NCBI GenBank assembly: GCA_934630855.1
Contig: CAKTWW010000046.1
Location: forward strand, 1-14,726
From: an uncultured Collinsella sp.
GTDB lineage: Bacteria > Actinomycetota > Coriobacteriia > Coriobacteriales > Coriobacteriaceae
Length of the DNA: 14,726 bases
Direction of reading: 5' to 3'
In this document: one piece after another, positions 1-6,518 of the stretch
Layout of the letters: each line of letters opens with the position of its first letter
How positions within the stretch are numbered: position 1 is the first letter of the stretch
Made by a program: the position numbers and the translations under genes
The notes under the pieces: generated by a model
Database searches by the model: none
The model's input: the letters and a program-made list of their open reading frames with translations, nothing else
What the model was told of the DNA's origin: nothing

Positions 1-224
1 GCGAACTCGCCGAGCTTGTGACCAACCATGGACTCGGTAACATACACGGGCACATGCTTGCGGCCGTCGTGGACGGCGATGGTGTGACCAACCATCTCGG
101 GGAAGATGGTGGACGCGCGGGACCAGGTCTTCACGACGTCCTTCTTGCCAGCCTCGTTCATCGCGGTGATACGCGAGAGAAGGCGAGTCTCCACGAACGG
201 GCCCTTTTTGAGACTTCTGCTCAT
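1..224 (-). CDS. rpsS: 30S ribosomal protein S19, C-terminus cut by window edge
   Basis: Small-subunit ribosomal protein that, with S13, contacts the head of 16S rRNA near the A-site tRNA. About 74 codons are visible. The N-terminus [12 protein letters not shown] and the later [16 protein letters not shown] segment are classic S19 sequence; the family is usually about 90 residues, so roughly 18 C-terminal residues lie outside the window. The start at 224 follows AGGAG with normal spacing. It sits 32 bases after rplB, in the standard rplB-rpsS order, so it is read as part of the S10 operon. Confidence 0.97.
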   Translation of the reverse strand, partial: MSRSLKKGPFVETRLLSRITAMNEAGKKDVVKTWSRASTIFPEMVGHTIAVHDGRKHVPVYVTESMVGHKLGEF

Positions 225-256
225 AAGTGCTTTCTCCTAAAACTCGGTATCCGAAA

Positions 257-1087
257 TTACTTCTTACGGCGACGAATGATGTGCTGGTTCGAGACCTTCT
301 TCTTCTTGCGCGTACGAAGGCCCTTCGTCGGCTTACCCCAGGGGGTAACAGAGGGACGACCAGAGGTGTGGTTCTTGCCCTCGCCACCGCCGTGCGGGTG
401 GTCGACAGGGTTCATGACGGTACCGCGGACGGTCGGGCGCACGTTCATGTGACGCTTTCGGCCGGCCTTGCCGATGACGATGTTGGCGTGATCGGCGTTG
501 CCGACCTCACCAACGGTGGCGCGGCAGGTAACGAGAATACGGCGCATCTCGGAGGAAGGCATACGGACGATAGCGTACTTGCCCTCCTTACCCATCAGCT
601 GGCAGGAGTTACCGGCGGAACGAGCGATAGCAGCGCCCTTGCCCGGCTGGAACTCGACGGCGTGGATGAGCGTACCGACGGGGATATCGGCGAGGGGCAG
701 AGCGTTGCCCGGCTTGATGTCGGCGTCAGAACCGGACATGATGGTCTGACCGACCTCGAGGCCCTTGGGGGCCAGGATGTAGCGCTTCTCACCGTCAGCG
801 TAGTGCAGCAGAGCGATGCGAGCGGAACGGTTCGGATCGTACTCGATCGTGGCAACCTTGGCGGGCACGCCGTCCTTGTTGCGCTTGAAGTCGATCACGC
901 GGTAACGACGCTTCACGCCGCCGCCCTGGTGGCGGGTGGTGATGCGGCCGTTGTTGTTACGACCGGCCTTCTTGGGCAGGGGCTCGAGAAGAGACTTCTC
1001 GGGCTTGGTGCAGGTGATCTCGGAGAAATCGGAGATCGTCTGCCAACGCCTACCAGCGGAGGTCGGCTTAAGGTGCTTTACAGCCAT
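257..1087 (-). CDS. rplB: 50S ribosomal protein L2
   Basis: Large-subunit protein that binds domain IV of 23S rRNA and supports subunit joining and the peptidyl-transferase centre. The 276-residue product matches the family's usual 273-277. It starts [15 protein letters not shown], carries the conserved HPHGGGEGK loop (His at about 230, the residue linked to peptidyl-transferase function) and ends in the basic tail IIRRRKK. The ATG at 1087 was chosen over an open upstream extension of 25 codons because it matches the family N-terminus and follows a GAAAGGG ribosome-binding site. Unlike the tight spacing elsewhere in the operon, the gene is preceded by a 179-base structured spacer. Confidence 0.98.
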   Translation of the reverse strand: MAVKHLKPTSAGRRWQTISDFSEITCTKPEKSLLEPLPKKAGRNNNGRITTRHQGGGVKRRYRVIDFKRNKDGVPAKVATIEYDPNRSARIALLHYADGEKRYILAPKGLEVGQTIMSGSDADIKPGNALPLADIPVGTLIHAVEFQPGKGAAIARSAGNSCQLMGKEGKYAIVRMPSSEMRRILVTCRATVGEVGNADHANIVIGKAGRKRHMNVRPTVRGTVMNPVDHPHGGGEGKNHTSGRPSVTPWGKPTKGLRTRKKKKVSNQHIIRRRKK

Positions 1088-1112
1088 TACAATCCCTTTC
1101 AATAGGAATCCG

Positions 1113-1193
1113 TTAGCCATCGCAGACAGGGATACGAGGTTCTGCCTCGGGTGCGATGACACCGGACGTATACACGGTTCCGGGCGTGTCCAT
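1113..1193 (-). other. possible 26-codon small ORF upstream of rplB
   Basis: An ATG-to-TAA frame of 26 codons beginning MDTPGTVYT, ending 25 bases before the rplB start. It has the same length and the same first codons as a frame upstream of rplC at 2978-3058. No convincing Shine-Dalgarno sequence precedes it, so translation is doubtful and the conserved start may reflect a DNA or RNA element rather than a peptide. Confidence 0.2.
1167..1193 (-). repeat. 27-base element, copy A (spacer before rplB)
   Basis: On the minus strand this reads ATGGACACGCCCG followed by GAACCGTGTATACG. It matches 3032-3058 at 23 of 27 positions. The similarity starts abruptly at the ATG and ends at the GTATAC core. 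Function is unknown: it could be a regulator site, a promoter element or the start of a leader peptide. Confidence 0.6.
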
Positions 1194-1266
1194 TTAATAC
1201 GCCCAAAACCTTGAGCTCCCGCCTCCCCTATTTGGGAGGCATGAGCTCACTCAACAGCAGCGAGTC

Positions 1267-1554
1267 TTAGGCCTGGTTGCCAAAGACCTCGATGGTGTCG
1301 CCCTCGGCCAGCGTGACGATGGCCTTCTTCCAAGAACGGGTCTTGCCGGCGACATAGCGCACGCGCTTGGTCTTGGGCTTGACCGTCAGGGTGTTCACGC
1401 GAACGACCTTGACGCCAAAGATCTCCTCGACAGCGTCCTTGATCTGATACTTGTTAGCATCCTTGGCGACCTCGAACGTGTACTTGTTCAGCTCCATGCC
1501 GGAGAAGGAACGCTCGGACACGATCGGACGGATGATGATCTCGTGGGCGGTCAT
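1267..1554 (-). CDS. rplW: 50S ribosomal protein L23
   Basis: Ribosomal protein at the peptide exit tunnel rim, the docking site for trigger factor and SRP. The 95-residue product is normal length. It begins MTAHEIIIRPIVSERS, followed by NKYTFEVAKDANKYQIKDAV and FGVKVVRVNT, the conserved L23 body. Its start codon abuts the rplD stop with no gap. A strong GGGGAGGTG ribosome-binding site lies inside the last codons of rplD, so translation is probably coupled. The 3' side opens onto the structured spacer before rplB. Confidence 0.98.
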   Translation of the reverse strand: MTAHEIIIRPIVSERSFSGMELNKYTFEVAKDANKYQIKDAVEEIFGVKVVRVNTLTVKPKTKRVRYVAGKTRSWKKAIVTLAEGDTIEVFGNQA

Positions 1555-2181
1555 TTATGCAAGCACCTCCCCGAAGTGAGCGGCGATGTCGGCGGGCATC
1601 AGCACAGCGTTGTTGTTGACGAGATCGTAGGTGTTGGCCTCGTCGGCGGTGATGATGAACGTCTTGGGAATGTTGCGGAACGACAGGTAGGCGTTGACGT
1701 CCTCATCGCGAACGATGATGGTCAGACGCTTGCCCTCAAGGCCGAGAGCCTTGAGCATGGCGACGGCAGCCTTGGTGGAAGGCTTCTCGAAGCCGTAGTC
1801 GTCGACGAGCACGAGCTCGCCATCGGCCAGCTTGGCGGACAGCGCGGAGCGCATAGCCAGCTTGACCTCCTTATTGTTCATACGCTTAGCGTAGGAACGG
1901 GGCTTGGGGGCGAAGACAACGCCACCGTGACGCCACTGGGCAGCACGGATGGAACCCTGGCGGGCACGGCCGGTGCCCTTCTGACGCCAAGGCTTCTTGC
2001 CGCCACCGGAAACCTCAGAGCGACCCTTAGCAGACTGGGTGCCCTGACGCCAAGAGGCCATCTGGCACTTGACGATGTGGTGCATAACGTGGATGTTCGG
2101 CTCGATGCCGTACACCTCAGCGGCGAGCTCGGCCTCGGCGACCTTCTTGCCCTCGCTGTTCTTTACTTCAAACTTTGCCAT
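1555..2181 (-). CDS. rplD: 50S ribosomal protein L4
   Basis: Large-subunit protein lining the exit tunnel; in Escherichia coli it also represses its own S10 operon. The 208-residue product contains the hallmark tunnel-loop segment with GGGKKPWRQKGTGRARQGS at about residues 59-77, then WRHGGVVFAPKPRSY and the C-terminal globular part. The ATG follows AAGGAG nine bases upstream. It lies 46 bases after rplC and abuts rplW. Whether L4 autoregulates this operon cannot be told from the sequence, but the long leader before rplC would be the place to look. Confidence 0.98.
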   Translation of the reverse strand: MAKFEVKNSEGKKVAEAELAAEVYGIEPNIHVMHHIVKCQMASWRQGTQSAKGRSEVSGGGKKPWRQKGTGRARQGSIRAAQWRHGGVVFAPKPRSYAKRMNNKEVKLAMRSALSAKLADGELVLVDDYGFEKPSTKAAVAMLKALGLEGKRLTIIVRDEDVNAYLSFRNIPKTFIITADEANTYDLVNNNAVLMPADIAAHFGEVLA

Positions 2182-2227
2182 TTAAGTGTTCTCCTTGGTA
2201 TGACGCTGGGCTAAATGGGCTGGGCCC

Positions 2228-2848
2228 TTAGGCCATACGGATGGCGACGAGACCATTCTTGGCACCCGGGACAGCGCCCTTGACCAAGATGAGGTTCTGC
2301 TCGGCATCGATGCGGACAACGGAAAGGTTCTTGACGGTAACGCGCTCGTTACCCATGTGACCGGCCATCTTGACGCCCTTGAGGACGCGCGCAGGATAGG
2401 CGCACTGACCGATAGAACCGGGGTGACGCTGGAAGTGAGAACCATGCGTCATAGGACCGCGGCGCTGACCCCAGCGCTTGATGCGACCCTGGAAGCCCTT
2501 ACCCTTGGAGGTACCGATGACGTCGACCTTCTCGACATCAGCGAAATCAGCGACGGTGACGACCTCGCCGACCTTGTGCTCCTCGCCGTTCTCGACGCGG
2601 ACCTCACGAAGGAAGCGGACAGGCTCGACGCCAGCCTTAGCGAAGTGACCAGCCATGGGCTTGTTCACGTTCTTGGCCTTGATGTCGCCGAAACCGATCT
2701 GGACGGCGTCATAGCCGTCGGTTGCCTGAGTTTTAACCTGCGAGACAGCGCAGGGGCCAGCCTGGATGACCGTGACGGGGACGACGTTGTCGTTCTCGTC
2801 CCAAACCTGGGTCATGCCAATCTTGCGGCCGAGAATCATGCTGATCAA
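2228..2848 (-). CDS. rplC: 50S ribosomal protein L3
   Basis: Early-assembly ribosomal protein that reaches toward the peptidyl-transferase centre. The 206-residue product has the [14 protein letters not shown] start, [10 protein letters not shown], and the diagnostic [20 protein letters not shown] loop at about residues 126-144. The start is uncertain. A TTG at 2848 gives MISMILGRK, which matches the usual number of residues before the ILGRK motif and has a weak GGGA upstream. The ATG at 2839 has no visible ribosome-binding site. The gene normally follows rpsJ; here no rpsJ is present and 453 non-coding bases separate it from the next upstream gene. Confidence 0.96.
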   Translation of the reverse strand: MISMILGRKIGMTQVWDENDNVVPVTVIQAGPCAVSQVKTQATDGYDAVQIGFGDIKAKNVNKPMAGHFAKAGVEPVRFLREVRVENGEEHKVGEVVTVADFADVEKVDVIGTSKGKGFQGRIKRWGQRRGPMTHGSHFQRHPGSIGQCAYPARVLKGVKMAGHMGNERVTVKNLSVVRIDAEQNLILVKGAVPGAKNGLVAIRMA

Positions 2849-2944
2849 GATATGATCCCAACTCTCGCGTGGTCTTGGGACAATGCGTACACCACCGAGC
2901 GTACGCCCCTAGAGGACCACTACTTACACGACGTGCTCCCCAGC

Positions 2945-2972
2945 CTTGTATTGCGTCCGAACTACCTGACAA
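2945..2972 (-). promoter_or_regulatory. candidate promoter for the ribosomal operon
   Basis: A TTGTCA -35-like box (2967-2972) and a TACAAG -10-like box (2945-2950) are separated by 16 bases. Initiation here would give a leader of about 90 bases containing just the two hairpins that precede rplC. The -10 box matches only four of six consensus positions, so this is a candidate only. Confidence 0.3.
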
Positions 2973-2977
2973 CCCTA

Positions 2978-3058
2978 TTAAGCAGGCATTTTGTCCAGCC
3001 AGAATACTCCCCTGGTTTCACACAGCTGTTTAGTATACACGGCTGCGGGCGTATCCAT
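2978..3058 (-). other. possible 26-codon small ORF upstream of rplC
   Basis: An ATG-to-TAA frame of 26 codons beginning MDTPAAVYT. Its length and first nine codons parallel the frame at 1113-1193, but the remaining residues differ. There is no clear Shine-Dalgarno sequence, so it may simply ride on the shared 27-base element. Confidence 0.2.
3032..3058 (-). repeat. 27-base element, copy B (leader before rplC)
   Basis: On the minus strand this reads ATGGATACGCCCG followed by CAGCCGTGTATACT. It shares 23 of 27 bases with 1167-1193. The TATACT end resembles a -10 box, but the TGGATA ahead of it is only 14 bases away, short for a standard sigma-70 promoter. Confidence 0.6.
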
Positions 3059-3179
3059 CGAGATTCATATTTCACTCACATTGTTTACGCAGGTAAAGTG
3101 CGTGGCACGTTCCCAGTGTGCGGCGGAGAGGCGGGCCTGAGACATATTAAGGTTGCTGCTCTACAGTCCTGCTCACGAC

Positions 3180-3202
3180 GGAGAGCACATTAAGTGCTTT
3201 CC
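3180..3202. other. 9-pair hairpin in the rplC leader
   Basis: The arms GGAGAGCAC (3180-3188) and GTGCTTTCC (3194-3202) can pair across a 5-base loop, with one G-U pair in the plus-strand transcript. Neither side carries a good T-run, so it is not a convincing terminator. It may belong to the leader RNA if transcription starts upstream. Confidence 0.35.
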
Positions 3203-3227
3203 TTTGCGTGCGGAACTCGCGACAAAC

Positions 3228-3255
3228 TTAATATATTTCGCCGGCCCTCTGCCAA
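3228..3255 (-). promoter_or_regulatory. alternative candidate promoter, far upstream of rplC
   Basis: A TTGGCA box at 3250-3255 is followed after 16 bases by TATTAA at 3228-3233, in an AT-rich patch that stands out from the surrounding GC-rich sequence. Use of this promoter would give a leader of about 370 bases including both the 3180-3202 hairpin and repeat copy B. Weak support. Confidence 0.25.
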
Positions 3256-3301
3256 GCTCGGGGGACGATACGTTGATGTCTGCTTAACTCTGCTCGCTCG
3301 G

Positions 3302-3928
3302 CTAAATACTTTGTTGGGGATCTACGATTTGCTGGAGGGTGAACTTGCATTGGGGCGGCTTACCCTCTTCTCCTAGCTTTTCCTCATCGAAATCGAAAAT
3401 CATGATGGCGCAGTTGGGGAGTTTGGTTGGTAGTTTGAAGTCTGCTGGCGCGGTGGCTTTTATGAATTGGCGGCTGGCGCTGCCGTGGCTTACTGCTAGT
3501 AGGGTTTTGGTGTCCTCGGAGCTTATGAGGTTGGTGAGGGTGTTTACCATGCGCGCCTGCAGGGCCTGGCTTCCTTCTCCTCCGTAAGGGACTAGGTCTT
3601 CGCCGGGATCCCAGACGTCGGTGGGAAGGGCGTCGTGGGGGCCTTCTTCGAAGGTTCCGTAGCAGCGCTCGATAATGCCTTCGCAGGGCTCGACTGCTAC
3701 GTTCTGGCCGAGGAGTTCGGTTGCGACGAGGCCTGCTGTGTCCATGGCTCGGCCCAAGGGAGACGAGACCACTTTGTCCGGAACGACGTTGTGGGCTTTG
3801 AGCCATGCGGCTGCCATCCCGGCTTGCTGGCGGCCCAGGTCGGTGAGCGGTGAATCGCAGCGACCTTGGACGAGCTTTTTTACGTTGAATTCCGTCTGAC
3901 CGTGGCGCAGTAGATACAGCTTCTTCAT
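3302..3928 (-). CDS. histidine phosphatase family protein (phosphoglycerate-mutase-like)
   Basis: A 208-residue member of the histidine phosphatase superfamily, which uses a phospho-histidine intermediate to dephosphorylate or rearrange small phosphorylated substrates. The catalytic RHG motif is at residues 8-10 (LLRHGQTEFN), followed by the partner Arg 60 (SSPLGRA), an acidic Glu 87 (GIIERCYG) and the second catalytic His 148 (VSHGSASRQF). There is no signal peptide. The start at 3928 follows AAGGGGAG. The short length and overall form suit the broad GpmB/CobC-type group rather than the larger glycolytic dPGM, so the substrate cannot be assigned. It lies 39 bases after the CDF gene, probably in one transcript, and no clear terminator separates it from the rplC leader. 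Confidence 0.9.
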   Translation of the reverse strand: MKKLYLLRHGQTEFNVKKLVQGRCDSPLTDLGRQQAGMAAAWLKAHNVVPDKVVSSPLGRAMDTAGLVATELLGQNVAVEPCEGIIERCYGTFEEGPHDALPTDVWDPGEDLVPYGGEGSQALQARMVNTLTNLISSEDTKTLLAVSHGSASRQFIKATAPADFKLPTKLPNCAIMIFDFDEEKLGEEGKPPQCKFTLQQIVDPQQSI

Positions 3929-3967
3929 GCTCTCCCCTTCTGCATCAATAGCTTGGGCGGTGCAGCC

Positions 3968-5122
3968 CTAGTCGTGAGTATGACCTACGTAGTCTTCGTC
4001 GATCGTGATCTTCGCGAATGACTTGGGGTATTCGGATTCGACCTGTTTTGCCAACGTGCGCTTTAATTCCTCGGCGCTCATCGCCAAATCGGAGGGGCGC
4101 ACGCAGTCAAAGATCACGTTGGTGTGCGTAGGGCCCGGCACACAGCGCAGATCGTGAATGGAAAGACGGCTATCGATCTGTTGAGCCATGGCGTTGATGC
4201 TCAAACGCATGCCCGCCACCTTGGGATCGTCGGTCACGATGGGGTCGTAATGGAGCGTAACGATCATGCCGTCTTCGTTCCTAAATGCCTGCTCAATATT
4301 GTCGAGCGTGTCGTGGCTTTCCAACGGGTCGGCTTCTGCCGCCATCTCGGCGTGGGCACTCGCAAACTTTCTGCCGGGGCCGTAGTCGTGAACCATGAGG
4401 TCGTGGACGCCCAAAACGCCGGGGTAGCTCATGATCTTGCTGCGGATATGCTCAACGAGCATGGGGTCGGGCGCCTGGCCCAAAAGCGGACTCACCGTAT
4501 CTTGGATGAGCTCAAAACCGCTCCAGCCAATATAGGCGCCAACGGCGAGTCCAACCCAAGCATCGAGGTTGATGCCTGTCACCTGCGAGACGATTGCGCA
4601 TGCCAGCACGGCACCCGTGGCAAGGACATCGTTCTTGGAATCCTGGGCGGTCGCATGCAGCGTCTCGGACTCAATACGGTCACCTAACTTTCGGTTGAGC
4701 GCCGCCATCCACAGCTTAACGACCATCGAAAGCACCAGAACCGCTACCAGGGCAAGCGAGAACTCGACAGGCTCGGGGTGAACGATGCGCTCAAACGAGG
4801 ACTTCACCAGCTCAAGGCCGATGAGCAGCACGAGCGCTGCCACGACCAGGCCGGAAAGATACTCGTAACGACCGTGGCCGTAGGGGTGCTCGGGGTCGGC
4901 CGGCCTGCTCGCCAGCTTAAAGCCCAGCACGCTCACGATGTTCGAGCTGGCATCGGACAGGTTGTTCATGGCGTCCGCCACAATAGAAACCGATCCCGAA
5001 ACCACGCCGATAGCACCCTTTGCAACACAAAGTGCCACATTGGCGAGAATGCACACCGCACCTGTCAGCGTGCCCACGCGAGCACGATCGCCCTGCGCGC
5101 GCTTAACAATCCATTCGACCAT
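3968..5122 (-). CDS. cation diffusion facilitator family transporter
   Basis: Membrane antiporter of the CDF family, which exports divalent metals such as Zn, Mn or Fe in exchange for protons. The N-terminal 215 residues show hydrophobic segments, the TM2 signature VADAMNNLSDASS (residues 48-60), the loop HPYGHGRYEYLSG (79-91) and the TM5 metal-site region HATAQDSKND (156-165). A cytoplasmic dimerisation domain follows (about 222-295), then an extra tail of about 90 residues that resembles a second, weaker copy and ends GHTHD. The ATG at 5122 gives 384 residues; a GTG at 5137 would add five. Metal specificity is not predictable here because the TM2/TM5 residues are not the plain DxxxD/HxxxD set of the zinc exporter YiiP. 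Confidence 0.93.
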   Translation of the reverse strand: MVEWIVKRAQGDRARVGTLTGAVCILANVALCVAKGAIGVVSGSVSIVADAMNNLSDASSNIVSVLGFKLASRPADPEHPYGHGRYEYLSGLVVAALVLLIGLELVKSSFERIVHPEPVEFSLALVAVLVLSMVVKLWMAALNRKLGDRIESETLHATAQDSKNDVLATGAVLACAIVSQVTGINLDAWVGLAVGAYIGWSGFELIQDTVSPLLGQAPDPMLVEHIRSKIMSYPGVLGVHDLMVHDYGPGRKFASAHAEMAAEADPLESHDTLDNIEQAFRNEDGMIVTLHYDPIVTDDPKVAGMRLSINAMAQQIDSRLSIHDLRCVPGPTHTNVIFDCVRPSDLAMSAEELKRTLAKQVESEYPKSFAKITIDEDYVGHTHD

Positions 5123-5199
5123 CTTTATCCGCCCCACGTTCTACTTATATATCAATTGCTCAAACGGATTGTAGTGTAGCCACTTTGTCCTCCAGATAC

Positions 5200-5231
5200 A
5201 AAAAAGGCCGCAACCCACAGGGGCTGCGGCC
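5200..5231 (-). terminator. intrinsic terminator after the PTS EIIC gene
   Basis: On the minus strand a hairpin with a 7-pair GC-rich stem (GGCCGCA/TGCGGCC, 5206-5212 with 5225-5231) extends inward by three more G-C pairs after one mismatch, with a 4-base loop. Six T residues follow at once (5205-5200). It lies about 50 bases after the EIIC stop and would end the transcript that includes that gene, and possibly the whole fab/acc operon. Confidence 0.88.
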
Positions 5232-5240
5232 ATAGAAGCG

Positions 5241-5273
5241 GATGTGACAAAGGGACAGTCCCTTTGTCACATC
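5241..5273. repeat. palindromic repeat, copy 1 (perfect)
   Basis: A perfect inverted repeat of two 16-base arms around a single A; the right arm is GTCCCTTTGTCACATC. It lies between the EIIC stop codon and the terminator. A degenerate copy of the same unit lies at 6511-6540, so the two copies bracket the EIIC gene. It looks like a REP or MITE-type dispersed element, which is inference from form only. Confidence 0.85.
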
Positions 5274-5280
5274 GTGCAGG

Positions 5281-6518
5281 CTACGCGCCCGCCTTCACCT
5301 CTCCGCTTATCGCTTCGAGACCATCGGTCTCATCTTGCACAGTAGCCGGCTCCTGCGGCGGCACAATGCCAAAGCAGTAGCTCAGCGCTGCAGACACCGC
5401 GAATGCTGTGCCGCCAGCAGCACAGCACCACAGCAGATTCGAGATGCCGCCCGTGGCGAAACCAATAACCATAAGCACATTCGTCATGCCGATGGTATAG
5501 GCCGTAACGTGGCCCACGGCTGCAACAAGACCTCCAACGGCACCACCAATGGCCATGCATGTGAGGCACCTGCCGTATTTAAAGCCGCAGCCATATAGCG
5601 CCGGCTCGCTTACGCCGCCAAGCACGCCCGAGATCGAGTAGCCCAACATAAGCGCTTTTTCGTCCTTATCCAAAACGCGAAGCGATGCGCCGAAGGGCAT
5701 GCCCCAGACAGCAAACGTCGCCATCGTCGCGGCGATAAGGATGCACGAGTCCGTTCCCACACTCATAAACTGCGCGTAGGCGAGCGATAGGACAACATTG
5801 CTGACGCCAGCGATCTTAAGAAACTCCCAGCCCGCGGCGAGTCCCATGAGCGTGAGCAGCGACACGATGCCACCGGAATTGCCAAGCATAAACATAAGCT
5901 GTCCCAACAGCATGCCCAGATAGCTGCCCGCCGGAGCCGTGATACACAGGGATACCGGAACCATGACGAGCATGGTCCAAATGGAACGAACGAGAATGCC
6001 ACGGCCTGAGGGATGACGCGCTTAAAGAAACGCTCCACCTGCCATAGCACAGGAACAGAAATGAGAATCGGAATAACAGTCGTCGTGTAATCGTTGACCG
6101 GTGCGGGGAGCAGACCGCACACGGAAGTCATCGATGCCCCTGTCGTCGACGCGGCATCGACAAGCTTCAGTAGATCGGGGGCAATGAGGACGCCGCCCAG
6201 CATCATGCCCAACTGTTCCGAGCAGCCAAGCTGGCGAGCGGCAGCCCAACCAAGATAGATGGGAAGAAAGTAGTAACCGGCGTTATAGAGCCAGCTGTAG
6301 AACAGCCGATAGATTTCGGAATCGGCAGGCCATAGGCCCAGCATGCCTTCGCCCATAATGACGGCCACGGTACGAAACAGCGCCGCGCAGACAATAAACG
6401 GCAACGCCGACATCATGCTTTTGGACAGATAGTCGACTACGGCCGTGGCGTTTGCCCTTGCCGTCGCCAAGACCGATTGAGAAACTTGTGACACAGGAAC
6501 CCTTTCCCCATGTGACAT
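5281..6518 (-). pseudogene. PTS transporter EIIC subunit, frameshifted
   Basis: Membrane permease domain of a sugar phosphotransferase system, closest in style to the glucose/glucoside EIIC family. The first part (6518 to about 5990) has SMMSALPFIVCAALFRTVA, YFLPIYLGWAAARQLG and LPAPVNDYTTTVIPIL. The second part continues in another frame (SIWTMLVMVPVSL, then GGVSEPALYG, the GITE-like substrate motif) to a stop at 5281. The join, near 5990-6005, needs one missing base between codons for VAF and VRS. No EIIB (phospho-cysteine) or EIIA domain is attached. The ATG at 6518 follows AAAGGGG supplied by the palindromic repeat; GTG at 6494 or 6539 are alternatives. It is either a real pseudogene or one sequencing error away from an intact gene of about 410 residues. 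Confidence 0.85.

Larger units (their letters stand above)
1088..1266 (-). promoter_or_regulatory. structured spacer between rplW and rplB
   Basis: A 179-base gap inside an operon whose other gaps in this window are 0 to 46 bases. Read in the direction of transcription it can form three hairpins. The first pairs 1212-1218 with 1243-1249 and 1221-1227 with 1234-1240 (GCCTCCC/GGGAGGC), separated by a 2x2 internal loop and capped by a 6-base loop. The second pairs 1182-1187 with 1199-1204. The third pairs 1119-1124 with 1152-1157 outside and 1135-1139 with 1145-1149 inside. There is no T-run after the first, so it is not a simple terminator. A role as a ribosomal-protein leader, processing site or internal promoter region is inference. 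Confidence 0.5.
2849..3301 (-). promoter_or_regulatory. long leader region upstream of rplC
   Basis: A 453-base stretch with no convincing conventional gene on either strand. In particular no S10 (rpsJ) reading frame is present. Just before rplC, transcribed RNA could fold two hairpins: 2885-2890 with 2901-2906 (GCGTAC/GTACGC, 10-base loop) and 2856-2861 with 2875-2880 (TCCCAA/TTGGGA, 13-base loop). The second ends eight bases from the TTG start and could mask the weak ribosome-binding site. The region also holds repeat copy B at 3032-3058 and a 9-pair hairpin at 3180-3202. It most likely carries the operon promoter and a regulatory leader (inference). Confidence 0.55.

Noticed and set aside
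227..1105. A 292-codon plus-strand frame opposite rplB
   Set aside because: The minus strand encodes a textbook L2 protein; the plus frame is a GC-driven shadow without domain features.
1211..1250. Hairpin in the rplW-rplB spacer as a terminator
   Set aside because: The stem is long, but the minus-strand sequence after it (AAGGTTTTGGG) has only a short T-run interrupted by G residues, and termination here would cut off rplB and the rest of the S10 operon.
3180..3202. Terminator for the histidine phosphatase gene
   Set aside because: On the minus strand the hairpin is followed by GTCGTGAGC rather than a T-run, and it lies about 100 bases past the stop.
2849..3301. Possible rpsJ or other gene hidden before rplC
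   Set aside because: Minus-strand frames here are broken by stops and contain none of the S10 sequence patterns; a plus-strand frame across the region has no recognisable motif and no plausible start signals.
5241..5273. Perfect palindrome as an intrinsic terminator
   Set aside because: The hairpin is strong but no T-run follows it on either strand. The real terminator with six T residues is a separate hairpin at 5200-5231, and a second copy of the palindrome occurs at 6511-6540, which fits a dispersed repeat.
5970..6020. Programmed -1 frameshifting in the EIIC gene
   Set aside because: No X-XXY-YYZ slippery heptamer and no strong downstream structure are visible at the frame change, and programmed shifting is not known for PTS permeases.
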